Below the pieces are notes generated by a model. It was not told the DNA's origin, ran no database searches, and saw only the letters and a list, made by a program, of their open reading frames with translations. Shown here piece by piece: positions 1 to 11,535 of a DNA stretch of 64,000 nucleotides. The translations under genes were made by a program, and so were the position numbers. This DNA comes from Dactylis glomerata (Eukaryota; Streptophyta; Magnoliopsida; Poales; Poaceae), in assembly GCA_007115705.1 (NCBI GenBank), contig QXEO01000382.1:2046781-2110780 (forward strand), in the 5' to 3' direction. Each line of letters starts with the position of its first letter. Within the stretch, counting starts at the first letter, position 1.

Positions 1-225
1 GCTGACCGGCGAGTTTACCTCGCTGGAGGAGCCGTCGGAATACTCCATTATTTCGGTTGCTTCAGGCTCTCTTGCCGATGGATCTTGTTTCATCGGGTCC
101 GAAAGACGGGACGAACCCGACGGCCCGATGAGGATGCTCAGACTTCCGATGGTTAGTTCCACCTCTTGACTTCCGTCGACTTCTGAACTGCTGTTGGCTA
201 AAAGCGAAAAAGTCATCGAATTCAT
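1..225 (-). CDS. leader (gag-like) reading frame of the LTR element, 3' partial
   Basis: An ATG at 225 on the minus strand, about 20 bp downstream of the primer binding site, opens a frame that stays open for 75 codons to the window edge. It starts MNSMTFSLLAN and contains LTIGSL and SSEVNSPVS. The same motifs in the same order occur in the frame at 31573-31926, which begins MNLTTFALLAN. Conservation between two independent copies suggests real coding sequence at the 5' end of the internal region. No known gag domain is recognisable and only the N-terminal part is visible, so the function is unassigned. Position just after the primer binding site is what one expects of gag. Confidence 0.5.
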   Translation of the reverse strand, partial: MNSMTFSLLANSSSEVDGSQEVELTIGSLSILIGPSGSSRLSDPMKQDPSAREPEATEIMEYSDGSSSEVNSPVS

Positions 226-597
226 GATTCCAACGCCCAAGATCCCCACAGTCGGCGCCAATTGACGAGGGGTTAACTCGACAAATGTCCTAGATGAAGG
301 ACTTAGGATCGGGGAGATAGGGCGTCAGATGAACTCGAAGGTAAAGTTAGTCGAAATAGGTGTGTATCGAAAGTAAACTTGGGTGTTCAACCTGGCTTGC
401 TTTCAATCTGCCCTACACCGTCCCCTCCTGGCCCCTATATATAGGTGGCCAGGTCTCGAGGATCAGGTAGGGTACGATACAGATTACAATATCGACATAC
501 GGTAAGAACTCGTATTCGACTATCATTACAATTGGGCCTAGCTTAACGGGCCTCAGGGGTACTCAACTAACGGGCTCTATTAACTATACCCTTGTCA
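1..597 (-). mobile_element. LTR retrotransposon, 5' part (LTR plus start of internal region), minus strand
   Basis: Read on the minus strand, the element starts at 597 with TGACAAGG and its LTR ends at 263 with CCTCGTCA. The 335-bp LTR has a TATA-like CTATATATAG at 435-444. A primer-binding-type sequence, ATTGGCGCCGACTGTGGGG, follows at about 244-262, then a coding leader that runs off the window. A relative with the same LTR ends and leader lies at 31193-31926 on the plus strand. The right end abuts GTAAAG, which is the next sequence expected in the LTR at 598-1873 (compare 9978), so the element inserted into that LTR. The other LTR is outside the window, so autonomy cannot be judged. Confidence 0.8.
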
Positions 598-1873
598 GTA
601 AAGAAACCAAGGTTTAATCGTTCAGGAGAAAAGCAGACAATACGACTGAAGGTGATGCTTGCTAGTTTGCGACAGCTCCAGATAATTTATATATGGCGCC
701 TCGTCCAAGCTTTGCTTACTAGCTGCAACGTGGAACCTGCACACAACACAACCAAATACTTTGTTTCCAACTTGCGATGAGGTTGTCAATCTCACCGGTT
801 TGCTTGAAACAAAGGTTATGAGTGTATCGAGTGGAAAGTGATAATAGTATGCGAGTAAAGTAAACAGGTGATAGCAATATGATGGAAATAGGACCGGGAT
901 CCACAGTTCACTAGTGGTGTCTCTCCATAAGATAAATAACACATGCTGGGTAAACAAATTACAGTTGGGCAATTGATAGAATAAAGATAAATGTGATATG
1001 TCAAGAAGATCACTATGCGATTGACTCTGGGCATTACAACAAAATACATAGACCGCCATCCAACTGCATCTATGACTAATAATCCACTTGTGGCGAATCA
1101 ATCCGAGAACTCCACAAGTATTAAGTTGCAAACAACAGATAATCGCATTAAGCAAAGTGTGTAATGTAAACAAAGCATATGCCCTTGAGCATATGAATGT
1201 TGTTTTCTCCCTAGTAGCAACATCACATCTACAACCTTAGAGGTTTCTGTCACTCCCCCAGATTAAATAGAGGCATGAACCCACTATCGAGCATAAATAC
1301 CCCCTCTTGGAGTCACTAGCAACTACTCGGCCAAGATAGCTACTAACAACGGAGAGCATGCAAGATCATAAACAACATAGAGATAACATAAGATATATTT
1401 CAGTATAGCAACTCAATCATAACACCAATATTCATCAGATCCCAACAAACCAAACATGTAGAATTACATAAAGGTGATCTCAATCATGTAGGGCAGCTCA
1501 TGAGATCTAAACATGAAGCACATGGTGGAGAAGACAACCATCTAGCTACTGCTATGGACCCATAGTCCAAGGTAGACTACTCACTCATTGCTCCGGAGGC
1601 AAGCATGGCGATGAAGAAGACCTCCGGTGGCGATTCCCCTCTCCGGCAGGGTGCCGGGAAGAGCTTCTGGACCCTCCCGATCTTCAGGTCGACGGCGGCG
1701 GCGGATTGCGATGTGTTCTGGAAAATTGATCGGGTACTTAGGTTTTTCTCGTCGGGGGGTCTTTATAGGCGAAGGGGCATCGTCAGGAGTGGACCGAGGT
1801 GGTCTCACACATAGGGGGCGCGGCCCAGGGCCTGGCCGCGCCGCCCTGGTGTGAGGGCCCCTCGTGGCCCCAC
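598..1873 (-). repeat. Left (3') LTR of an Athila-like element, truncated
   Basis: This is collinear and very similar to 9978-11273 inside the complete LTR at 9911-11535, sharing variants not seen in the LTR at 1874-3507. It is therefore most simply the partner LTR of the element at 7401-11535. The first ~67 bp are cut off by the insertion that ends at 597. The last ~262 bp are missing because another element (1874-7400) inserted after CCCAC. It includes a GC-rich palindrome at 1804-1855. Reading frames in it on either strand are not considered genes. Confidence 0.75.
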
Positions 1874-3507
1874 TGATGCGTGGTGAATGACCAGCCCGTT
1901 GGGAACCCCAAGAGGAAGGTGTGATGAGTATAGCAGCTAGTTTTCCCTCAGTTAAGAAACCAAGGTTTATCGTTCTTGGAGAGGAGAGACAAATGACTGA
2001 AGGTGATGCTTGCTAGCTTGCGACAACTTTGGACAATTTATATATGGCGCATCATCCAAGCTTTGCTTGCTAACTGTAACGCGGAACCTGCACACAACAC
2101 AACCAAGTACTTCGTTCCCAACTTGCGATGAGGTTGTCAATCTCACCGGTTTGCTTGAAACAAAGGTTATGAGCGTATCGAGTGGAAAATAGTAAAGTAT
2201 GCGAATAAAGTAAACAGTGCGAGTAAAGTAAACAGGTGATAGCAATATGATGGAAATAGGACCGGGATCCATAGTTCACTAGTGGTGTCTCTCCATAAGA
2301 TAAATAACACATGCTGGGTAAACAAATTACAGTTGGGCAATTGATAGAATAAAGATAAACGTGATATGTCAAGAAGATCACTATGAGATTTACTCTGGGC
2401 ATTACAACAAAATACATAGACCGCCATCCAACTGCATCTATGACTAATAATCCACTTGTGGCGAATCAATCCGAGAACTCCACAAGTATTAAGTTGCGAA
2501 CAACAGATAATTGCATTAAGCAAAGTGTGTAATGTAAACAAAGCATATGCCCTTGAGCATATGAATGTTGTTTTCTCCCTAGTAGCAACAACACATCTAC
2601 AACCTTAGAGGTTTCTGTCACTCCCCCAGGTTAAATAGAGGCATGAACCCACTATCGAGCATAAATACCCCCTCTTGGAGTCACTAGCAACTACTCGGCC
2701 AAGATAGCTACTAACAACGGAGAGCATGCAAGATCAGAAACAACATAGAGATAACAAAAGATAATATTCAGTACAGCAACTTAATCATAAACACCAATAT
2801 TGATCGGATCCTAACAAACCAAACATGTAGAATTACATAACGGTGATCTCAATCATGTAGGGCAGCTCATGAGATCTAAACATGAAGCACATAGTGGAGA
2901 AGACAACCATCTAGCTACTGCTATGGACCCATGGTCCCAGGTAGACTACTCACTCATCGCTCCGGAGGCAAGCATGGCGATGAAGAAGACCTCCGGTGGC
3001 GATTCCCCTCTCCGACAGGGTGCCGGGAAGAGCTTCTGGACCCTCCCAATCTTCGGGTCGACGGCGGCGGCGGATCGCGATGTGTTCTGGAAAAGTGATC
3101 GGGTACTTAGATTTTTCCCGTCGGGGGGTCTTTAAAGGTGAAGGGGCGATGTCAGAGGAGGAGCCAGGCTCCCTCACGCCAGGGTGGCGCGGCCCAGGGC
3201 TTGGCCACGCCAGCCCTGTGTGCGGGGCCCTGGTAGCCCCCCTCCTACTCTCCTTCGGATCTCTGGAAGCTTCCGGGTAAAATAAGACTTCAGGAACTTG
3301 TTTCATCCAATTCTGAGAATATTTCCTGTGTATCACTTCTGAAACACAAAAACAACAGAAAATAGGGAACTGGCACTGTGGCAACTCGTTAATAGGTTAG
3401 TTCCGGAAAATGCATAAAAGTGCCACGAAGTGTAACGAAACAATAGACAAATGGTGTAAAAACAAGCATGGCTCATCAAAAATTATAGATATGTTGGAGA
3501 CGTATCA
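1874..3507 (-). repeat. 3' LTR (1634 bp) of the gag-only Athila-like element
   Basis: Boundaries are TGATGCGTGG at 1874 and GACGTATCA at 3507. The minus-strand reading begins TGATACGTCTCCAACATATC, a start typical of abundant Triticeae Gypsy LTRs (recognised from memory). It belongs to a slightly different subfamily from the LTRs at 598 and 9911, differing by scattered substitutions and small indels. A GC-rich palindrome lies at 3172-3225. Confidence 0.8.
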
Positions 3508-6436
3508 AGCATCCCCAAGCTTAACTCCTGCTCGTCCTCGAGTAGGTAAGTGATAACAAAAGAATAATTTTTGAGGTGACATGCACCTACATAATCTTGA
3601 TCATATATGTAAGCATTTGTGAGCTGGGATCATAAGAACTTAACACATGGGCATGAAAATATAATCTTGACAATAAGAACTTAGCAACCATGTTGTAAAC
3701 ATGCAAATGAACACAAACAAAAGATCATGAAAATGAAACAATGAAAGTCAAACGTGTGTTCAAATCATAAGGAAAAACATACAAATGGTTTTCAGCTTGT
3801 CCTTCAAAGAGAGCAAAACATAAATGCATAGGACACCTTCAAGTTTAAGAGGGCGACTAGATACAAATAATTTAAGAACAAGTGAAACCAACAATATGAA
3901 TCAATCAATGAACTTTGGGACAATGCATATTACACTAAGAATGACAACTATGCTCTCTTTATGGTGCATAAAGATAGAAGGTGGTGACTCAACATAAAAG
4001 TAAAAGAAAGGCCCTTCGCAGAGGGAAGCAGTGATTGCAAGTTTTATAACCTTCAAAAATTATGGTACTTACCGGCTTTGAGCTCTCATTGCCCCCATCA
4101 TAAGCATCTTGAATGGCTAAAGTTAATGCGAGAACAATTATGATGCATATGCTTGACAAATCATAAGTTGAAAACCTCGTGTCCCGTGAATACGAGTACC
4201 CAAACCTCATGCTACTTTACTTAGAGTCCCAAGCAAGGCTCTTGTCATTGTAAGTATATGCATATCATTGAGAACCGCCAATGGGGTACCTCCGTGCCCG
4301 ATGACATGGAACAAGCCCACACCAAAATGACAGGACAAGCAGACAATGAACACCTCGACATCTCTTTTATTTGCCTTTTGTTTAGCTTTTTATTGTGAGA
4401 TGTGTCGTCGAATGTTCACCATGGGTATGCTGCAAATTTCCACCATGAATTATGCATGGCTTAGATTAGCAGCCCGGCGTTTCCCTAACACATATACAAA
4501 CTCCATGATCCCCACAAGATTCCCAATTCATTTCACACCGCGGGCATCCATAAACAAAAGATCTCGATATCAACTCAAATAAGAAGTGCAATGTTGAAAA
4601 CTTGCCCATGACTGCATGGCTGGGCTAGTCTCCAACTTACAACTTGCAAGCATAACAACTCAACATAAGAGACCACAATGTCAAATTTTTAAGAACAGGA
4701 AAAAATAAAGTGTGCCTTTCGGTTCGTGAGAGCTTTACTGACCGAATTTCGCATAACACTGGTAAGAGTTTAATTTGAAGAGAAAATAAAAGCAAGTCAA
4801 ATTTACTTGGAATAGCAAATTGCTAGTAGGTATGTATGGTGGACACTTCGGAAAACTTGGCTTTTAGGAGTTGGATGCACGAGTAGAGCTCATACTCAGT
4901 ACAAGGCGAGGGCTAGCAAAAGACTGGGAGCGACCAACTAAGAGAGCAATAATGGCCATAATCATGCAAAGCGACAAAGCGACATTAAAATAAGCATAAG
5001 ATGGCATCAAAAGTCAAAAACTAAATGATCATGAAGGCTATTGGCGACTTTGTAAGAGTCTAACATGTGTGAGCATGCGCCAAGTCAACCCAAATAAAGC
5101 ATCAAGGAGAAAACCAAAATAATGCTTCCATACAATAAAAACAACGCATGATTTTTTCAAAGGCTCATTAAGCAATCTCAGTTATTTGAGACAAGTCATG
5201 CTACAGCAAAACCACTAAGCATACTATCAAAAAGACATCAAGCATGACATGAAAAAGCCTAAGCCGCAGTCTACACAAGCTCCTTCTTGTACCACTATTT
5301 TGCACAAAGCTTTTTCTCTTTTCCAACACCATTTGAAATTTTTATAAACACCTCTTTTGATGAAAATCAATAAAGATCATAGGCAAAAATACACCTTGAT
5401 GAAAAGATATGGCAAGGTCTGAACGCAAATCAAGGAGAAAACGAAAACCAAAAGCAGCAGCAGAAAAAGAAGAACACCCGGTGAAATTGTAAGAGTGAAA
5501 ACGGAGTGCTCTTTGCAAATGAAAACGAGTACAACTTCTCCAAAAGAAATTTGTTGGGGTCCAACCATTTATTGCAGCAAACAAAACAAACTAAACTAAG
5601 AAAACTAAAACAACTGACGCTCCAAGAAAAACACATAGTGCATGAAGCAATAAAAATATAGTGTTTTGAAAGGTGACCTGATTTTTGCCGATGAAGAAGG
5701 GGTGCCTCGGGGGCATCCCCAAGCTTTGACGCTTGTACTTCTTGGATATTTCTTGGGGTGATGCATGGGCATCCCCAAGCTTGAGCTGTTGTCCATTCTT
5801 CAACTCATCTCATCATTCTCCAATCCCTACACTTGAAAACTTCCTTCATACAAAACTAAACACAAATCTATTAGCAACATTAGTGCAAGCATAACATATA
5901 ATCAACCTCTTTTTGCTTCAGGTTTCAACTCAAAACCACCACATATATAGCAAATACTACTGTATCAACTTATCTAAAAGTTCCGTGATCAAAAGAACTC
6001 AAAAGAAAGCGATAAAGTGGCAAACACAAATATTGGCAGAAATCTGTCAAAACAGAACAGCTGACAAAGGTCGAATTTTTAAGGGGTTTTCTGTTGCTCA
6101 AATCAAAAAGTGTTCAACTAACAAAAGTTTGGATATAACCTGGGGCATATGCACAAGAAATCTCAGGCCCAAAAGATATACAGAGAATTTATACGAATTT
6201 TTACGGTGCAGCACCGAAAACAGTTTAAGGCAGCAACATCCCCAAATCTTTACCTCACTCGAATTAGAGGCTTCTCTTGGCACAAAAACGAAATAAATAA
6301 GATAAGGAGCGGTCATTACAGTAGTAATGACTTCCAAGACTCAAATAAAAGAAAAAGTACTGAAAATAAAACATTGGGTTATCTCCCAAGAGTGTTTTTC
6401 TTTAACGCCTTTGAGCTAGGCGCAGAAAATTGCGAA
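3508..6436 (-). other. Non-coding internal region of the gag-only Athila-like element
   Basis: About 2.9 kb between the gag-type gene and the 3' LTR has no long minus-strand frame. The part from about 4800 onward is repeated at 7401-9020. The part around 3960-4960 resembles the corresponding region of the element at 41045-50528 (for example 42900-43560), which shows that the two families are related. Plus-strand frames such as 5913-6296 are antisense, differ in frame between the two copies, and are not treated as genes. Confidence 0.7.
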
Positions 6437-7132
6437 TCAAGTAATATCAAGTGATGAAGCATCACTTACCTCAGTAAGCACTTTGGAAGTTCCCGAAGAT
6501 GATTCAACCTGCAAGTCAACCTTAGTGGGACTAAGAGTCTTACCAATTTGAAGAACATGTTGAGATTCAAGCGCAGAAACCTTGGGAACATACATAAATT
6601 TTTGCTCTTTTCCAACAAACACTTTCTCTTTCTTAAATTTAAGAGAAGAGAAGATTAAACTAAGAGTTTCCATAGACTCCTCTAGTTTACCAATCCTTAA
6701 ATTTTGATTATCAAGAGTAGTGCTAGCCTCTAAAATGGTAATCCTCTTACCAATGTTTTCTACTAGTTCACTAACTCGGCTAGCATTTTCTAGGATACTT
6801 GGCAAACTTTTCTCTAAAGAGCTGAGCTTTTCTACCACCTCCTCCAAGGTGGTCTCGGTTTTAGCAACATGAATAGGTGGTATTCCCACTAAACTTTCAA
6901 TTATAGTGCATGCTTCTCCAGCGGGAGTACCCAGAAAATTACCTCCTGTAAGAGTATCGAGAAGATACCTATTCCAACTAGATATACCAACATAAAAATT
7001 TCTAAGGAGGATCGTGGTAGAGTGCTTTTTGGTACACCTATGATGAGCATTGTTAATACGATACCAAGCATCTTTTAAACGTTCTCCCCCTTGCTGCTTA
7101 AAACTACGAACTTCTACTTCAGGATTACTCAT
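6437..7132 (-). CDS. gag-type protein of the Athila-like element (copy 1)
   Basis: The frame runs from ATG at 7132 (MSNPEVEV) to a stop at 6437, giving 231 residues; upstream in-frame ATGs add only a few residues, and the start was chosen because both copies share it. The N-terminal third resembles the Athila gag segment around a conserved W, a 'FYVGISSWNR' stretch and a GG-N-FLGTPAGEA stretch. In that family this lies in the capsid-like part. The middle, about residues 95-170, is heptad-rich (LEEVVEKLSSLEKSLPSIL) and looks like a coiled coil. No CCHC knuckle and no protease follow. The gene directly follows the primer binding site at 7302-7319. A second open copy lies at 9023-9718. Confidence 0.75.
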   Translation of the reverse strand: MSNPEVEVRSFKQQGGERLKDAWYRINNAHHRCTKKHSTTILLRNFYVGISSWNRYLLDTLTGGNFLGTPAGEACTIIESLVGIPPIHVAKTETTLEEVVEKLSSLEKSLPSILENASRVSELVENIGKRITILEASTTLDNQNLRIGKLEESMETLSLIFSSLKFKKEKVFVGKEQKFMYVPKVSALESQHVLQIGKTLSPTKVDLQVESSSGTSKVLTEVSDASSLDIT

Positions 7133-7301
7133 TTTAACAAAACTAAAAGCAAACAAATAAAACAGCTACCAAGGATTCTAATTTTTTTTTGGGTTTTTGA
7201 TATAAAACGATGCAGGTAGAATAAATAAAGTAAAGCAAAACAATAAAACAAAGTAAAGGATATGCGTGCGAAAACTCCCCTCGCAGAAGTCTTCTACTTC
7301 C

Positions 7302-7319
7302 TCCCCGGCAACGGCGCCA
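7302..7319 (-). other. Primer binding site (Athila-type)
   Basis: Read on the minus strand the sequence is TGGCGCCGTTGCCGGGG, the pattern used by Athila-type Gypsy elements. It lies 11 bp inside the LTR boundary at 7331 and fixes the element's orientation as minus. Confidence 0.8.
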
Positions 7320-7330
7320 GAAAATTAGCT

Positions 7331-7400
7331 TGATGCGTGGTGAATGACCAGCCCGTTGGAAACCCCAAGAGGAAGGTGTGATGAGTATAGCAGCAAGTTT
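7331..7400 (-). repeat. Remnant (70 bp) of the 5' LTR
   Basis: TGATGCGTGGTGAATGACC and the following bases match the beginning of the LTR at 1874. The match stops after GCAGCAAGTTT at 7400, where sequence like internal position ~4820 begins. The missing ~1.56 kb of LTR, together with part of the neighbouring element, was probably lost in one deletion. Confidence 0.75.
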
Positions 7401-9022
7401 TACAAATACCATGCATAGGAATTTATAGTGGACACAATGGCAAACTTTGGTTTTTAGGAGTTGGATACACGAGTAGAGCTCATACTCAGTACAAGGCGAG
7501 GGCTAGCAAAAGACTGGGAGCGACCAACTAAGAGAGCAATAATGGCCATAATCATGCAAAGCGACAAAGCGACATTAAAAGAAGCATAAGATGGCATCAA
7601 AAGTGAAAAACTAAATGATCATAGAGGCTATGGCGACTTTGTATGAGTCTAACATGTGTGAGCATGCGCCAAGTCAACCCAAATAAAGCATCAAGGAGAA
7701 AACCAAAATAATTCTTCCATACAATAAAAACAACGCATGATTTTTTCAAAGGCTCATTAAGCAATCTCAATTGTTTGAGACAAGTCATGCTACAGCAAAA
7801 CCACTAAGCATACTATCAAAAAGACATCAAGCATGACATGAAAAAGCCTAAGCCGCAGTCTACACAAGCTCCTTCTTGTACCACTTTTTTGCATAAAGCT
7901 TTTTCTCTTTTCCAACACCATTTGAAATTTTTGTAAACACCTCTTTTGATGAAAACCAATAAAGATCAGAGACAAAAATACACCTTGATGAAAAGATATT
8001 ACAAGATCTGAATGCAAATCAAGGCGAAAACGAAAACCAAAAGCAGTAGTGGAAAAAGAAGAACACTCGTTGAACGATAAGAGTGAAAACTGAGTGTTCT
8101 TGGCAAATAAAAACGAGTACATCTCCTCCAAAAGAATTTTGTTGGGGTCCAACCATTTATTACAGCAAACAAAACTAAACTAACTAAGAAAACTAAAACA
8201 ACTGACGCTCCAAGAAAAACACATAGTGCATGAAGCAATAAAAATATAGTGTTTTGAAAGGTGACCTGATTTTTGCCGATGAAGAAGGGGTGCCTCGGGG
8301 GCATCCCCAAGCTTTAGAGCTTGTACTTCTTGGATATTTCTTGGGGTGCTGGGCATCCCCAAGCTTGAGCTTTTGTCCATTCTTTAACTCATCTCATCAT
8401 TCTCCAATCCCTATACTTGAAAACTTCCTTCATACAAAACTAAACATAAATCTATTAGCAACATTAATGCAAGCATAACATATAATCAACCTCCTTTTGC
8501 TTCAGGTTTCAACCCAAAACCACCACATATATAGCAAATACTACTGTAGCAACTTCCCTAAAAGTTCTATGATCAAAAGAACTCAAAAGAAAGCGATAAA
8601 GCGGCAAAAACGAATAGCGGCAGAAATCTGTCAAAACAGAACAGCTAACAAAGGTCGAATTTTTGAGGGGTTTTCTGTTGCTCAAATCAAAAAGTGTTCA
8701 ACTAACGAAAGTTTGGATATAACCTGGGGCATATGCACAAGAAATCGCAGGTCCAAAATATATACAGATAATTTATACGAATTTTTACGGTGCAGCACCG
8801 AAAACAGTTTCAGGACAGCAACATCCCCAAATCTTTACCTCACTCGAATTAGAGACTTCTCTTGGCACAACAACAAAATAAAAAGGATAAGGAGCGGTCA
8901 TTACAGTAGTAATGACTTCCAAGACTCAAATAAAAGAAAAAGTACTAAAAGTAAAAATATTGGGTTATCTCCCAAGAGTGCTTTTCTTTAACGCCTTTGA
9001 GCTAGGCGCAGAAAATTGCGAA

Positions 9023-9718
9023 TCAAGTAACATCAAGTGATGAAGCATCAATTACCTCAGTAGGCTCTTTGGAAGTTCCCAAAAATGATTCAACCTGCAA
9101 GTCACTCTTAGTGGAACTAAAAGTCTTATCAATTTTAAGAACATGTTGAGGTTTGAGCACAGAAACCTTGGGAACATACATAAATTTTTGCTCTTTTCCA
9201 ACAAACACTTTCTCTTTCTTAAATTTAAGAGAAGAGAAGATTAAACTAAGAGTTTCCATAGACTCCTCAAGTTTACCAATCCTTAAATTTTGATTATCAA
9301 GAGTAGTGCTAGCCTCTAAAACTGTGGTTCTCTTGCCAATATTTTCTATTAATTCACTAACTCGGCTAGCATTTTCTAGGATACTTGGCAAACTTTTCTC
9401 TAAAGAGCTGAGCCTTTCTACCACCTCCTCCAAGGTGGTCTCAGTTTTAGCAACATGAATAGGTGGTATTCCCACTAAACTTTCAATTATAGTGCATGCT
9501 TCTCCAGCGGGAGTACCCAGAAAATTACCTCCTGTAAGAGTATCGAGAACATACCTATTCCAACTAGATATACCAACATAAAAATTTCTAGGGAGGATCG
9601 TGGTAGAGTGCTTTTTGGTACACCTATGATGAGCATTGTTAATACGATACCAAGCATCTTTTAAACTTTCTCCCCCTTGTTGCTTAAAACTACGAACTTC
9701 TACTTCAGGATTACTCAT
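9023..9718 (-). CDS. gag-type protein of the Athila-like element (copy 2)
   Basis: The frame runs from ATG at 9718 (MSNPEVEV) to a stop at 9023, giving 231 residues, the same length as copy 1 at 6437-7132. The two proteins differ by scattered substitutions, mostly in the C-terminal third, and share the GG-N-FLGTPAGEA stretch and the coiled-coil-like middle. Both copies being full length without stops or frameshifts while the rest of the interior is non-coding suggests that the frame was maintained until recently, or that both inserted recently. The role would be capsid assembly for a non-autonomous element, with polymerase supplied in trans. That is an inference from the family. Confidence 0.75.
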   Translation of the reverse strand: MSNPEVEVRSFKQQGGESLKDAWYRINNAHHRCTKKHSTTILPRNFYVGISSWNRYVLDTLTGGNFLGTPAGEACTIIESLVGIPPIHVAKTETTLEEVVERLSSLEKSLPSILENASRVSELIENIGKRTTVLEASTTLDNQNLRIGKLEESMETLSLIFSSLKFKKEKVFVGKEQKFMYVPKVSVLKPQHVLKIDKTFSSTKSDLQVESFLGTSKEPTEVIDASSLDVT

Positions 9719-9883
9719 TTTGCAAAGACTAAAGTAAGCAAGTAAAAACAACTACCAAGGATTCTAAATTTTTTTGGGTTTTTGATATAAAGCGATGCAG
9801 GTAAAAACAAAGTTAAGCAAAACTTAAAACAAAGTAAAAGATGTGTGTGCGAAAAACTCCCCTTGCAGAGGTCTTCCACTCTT

Positions 9884-9900
9884 TCCCGGCAACAGCGCCA
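9884..9900 (-). other. Primer binding site, second copy
   Basis: On the minus strand it reads TGGCGCTGTTGCCGGGA, differing from the 7302-7319 site by substitutions. It lies 10 bp inside the LTR start at 9911. Confidence 0.7.
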
Positions 9901-9910
9901 GAAAAAGGCT

Positions 9911-11535
9911 TGATTGCTAGATTGTTGGGAACCCCAAGATTAAGGTTTGATGAATATAGCAGCAAGTTTTTCCCTCAGTAAAGAAACCAAGGTTTAATCA
10001 TTCAGGAGAGAAGCAGACAATACGACTGAAGGTGATGCTTGCTAGTTTGCGACAGCTCCAGACAATTTATATATGGCGCCTCGTCCAACCTTTGCTTACT
10101 AGCTGCAACGCGGAACCTGCACACAACACAACCAAATACTTTGTTCCCAACTTGCGATGAGGTTGTCAATCTCACCGGTTTGCTTGAAACAAAGGTTATG
10201 AGCGTATCGAGTGGAAAGTGATAATAGTATGCGAGTAAAGTAAACAGTGCGAGTAAAGTAAACAGGTGATAGCAATATGATGGAAATTGGACCGGGATCC
10301 ACAGTTCACTAGTGGTGTCTCTCCATAAGATAAATAAGACATGCTGGGTAAACAAATTACAGTTGGGCAATTGATAGAATAAAGATAAACGTGATATGTC
10401 AAGAAGATCACTATGCGATTTACTCTGGGTATTACAACAAAATACATAGACCGCCATCCAACTGCATCTATGACTGATAATCCACTTGTGGCGAATCAAT
10501 CCGAGAACTCCACAAGTATTAAGTTGCGAACAACAGATAATTGCATTAAGCAAAGTGTGTAATGTAAACAAAGCATATGCCCTTGAGCATATGAATGTTG
10601 TTTTCTCCCTAGTAGCAACAACACATCTATAACCTTAGAGGTTTTTGTCACTCTTCCAGATTAAATAGAGGCATGAACCCACTATCGAGCATAAATACCC
10701 CCTCTTGGAGTCACTAGCAACTACTCGGCCAAGATAGCTACTAACAACGGAGAGCATGCAAGATCATAAACAATATAGAGATAACATAAGATATATTTCA
10801 GTATAGCAACTCAATCATAACACAAATATTCATCGGATCCCAACAAACCAAACATGTCGAATTACATAACGGTGATCTCAATCATGTAGGACAGCTCATG
10901 AGATCTAAACATGAAGCACACGGTGGAGAAGACAACCATCTAGCTACTGCTATGGACCCATAGTCCAAGGTAGACTACTCACTCATCGCTCCGGAGGCAA
11001 GCATGGCGATGAAGAAGACCTCCGGTGGCGATTCCCCTCTCCGGCAGGGTGCCGGGAAGAGCTTCTGGACCCTCCCGATCTTCGGGTCGACGGCGGCGGC
11101 GGATCGCGATGTGTTCTGGAAAATTGATCGGGTACTTAGGTTTTTCTCGTCGGGGGGTCTTTATAGGCGAATGGGCATCGTCAAGAGTGGACCGAGGTGG
11201 TCTCACACATAGGGGGCGTGGCCCAGGGCCTGGCCGCGCGCCCTGGTGTGAGGGCCCCTCGTGGCCCCACTCCATCTCCTCTTCGGATCTCTGGAAGCTT
11301 CCGGGAAATATAAGACTTCAGGAACTTATTTCGTCCAATTCCGAGAATATTTCCTATGTATCACTTCTGAAACACAAAAACAGCAGAAAACAGGGAACTG
11401 GCACTGTGGCAACTTGTTAATAGGTTAGTTCCAGAAAATGCATAAAAGTGCCACGAAGTGTAACGAAACAGTAGGCAAATGGTGTATAAACAAGCATGGA
11501 GCATCAAAAATTATAGATACATTGGAGACATATCA
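9911..11535 (-). repeat. 5' LTR (1625 bp), complete
   Basis: Boundaries are TGATTGCTAG at 9911 and GACATATCA at 11535. It is the only full-length copy of this LTR subfamily in the window, and matches 598-1873 closely from 9978 to 11273. A GC-rich palindrome lies at 11202-11252. Minus-strand frames of 183-189 codons occur in this LTR and the one at 598, but they reflect shared descent rather than a gene. Confidence 0.8.

Larger units (their letters stand above)
1874..7400 (-). mobile_element. Athila-like Gypsy LTR retrotransposon, gag-only, right LTR deleted
   Basis: The left (3') LTR runs from TGATGCG at 1874 to GTATCA at 3507. It is followed by a purine-rich tract read on the minus strand (AAGCTTGGGGATGCT, about 3508-3523), the internal region, a primer binding site at 7302-7319, and the first 70 bp of the other LTR at 7331-7400. 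That LTR then breaks off into internal sequence of the neighbouring element, which shows a deletion. The only long minus-strand frame is a gag-type gene; there is no sign of protease, reverse transcriptase or integrase in 3.8 kb. This is a non-autonomous element inserted in the LTR at 598-1873. Confidence 0.8.
7401..11535 (-). mobile_element. Athila-like Gypsy element, second copy (internal part and 5' LTR)
   Basis: It contains internal sequence at 7401-9910 that repeats 4800-7330 in the same order, including a gag-type gene and a primer binding site (9884-9900, one mismatch to the standard), then a complete LTR at 9911-11535. Its other LTR is most likely 598-1873. The segment that should connect its internal region to that LTR is absent, so a deletion removed it together with the right end of the element at 1874-7400. 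No reverse transcriptase or integrase was found. A LINE starts directly after its LTR at 11536. Confidence 0.75.

Noticed and set aside
5913..8991. Plus-strand frames at 5913-6296 and 8497-8991 with similar protein text
   Set aside because: They are antisense in two copies of one element, and frames diverge by indels between them, so no constraint is indicated.
622..10571. Minus-strand frames of 124-189 codons repeated in three LTR copies (622-1173, 2167-2541, 10002-10571)
   Set aside because: The LTRs are close copies, the frame lengths differ because of indels, and the protein resembles nothing; shared ancestry explains it.
11479..11535. ATG at 11479 as start of the LINE protein
   Set aside because: It lies in LTR sequence upstream of the LINE junction at 11536; the open frame there is fortuitous.
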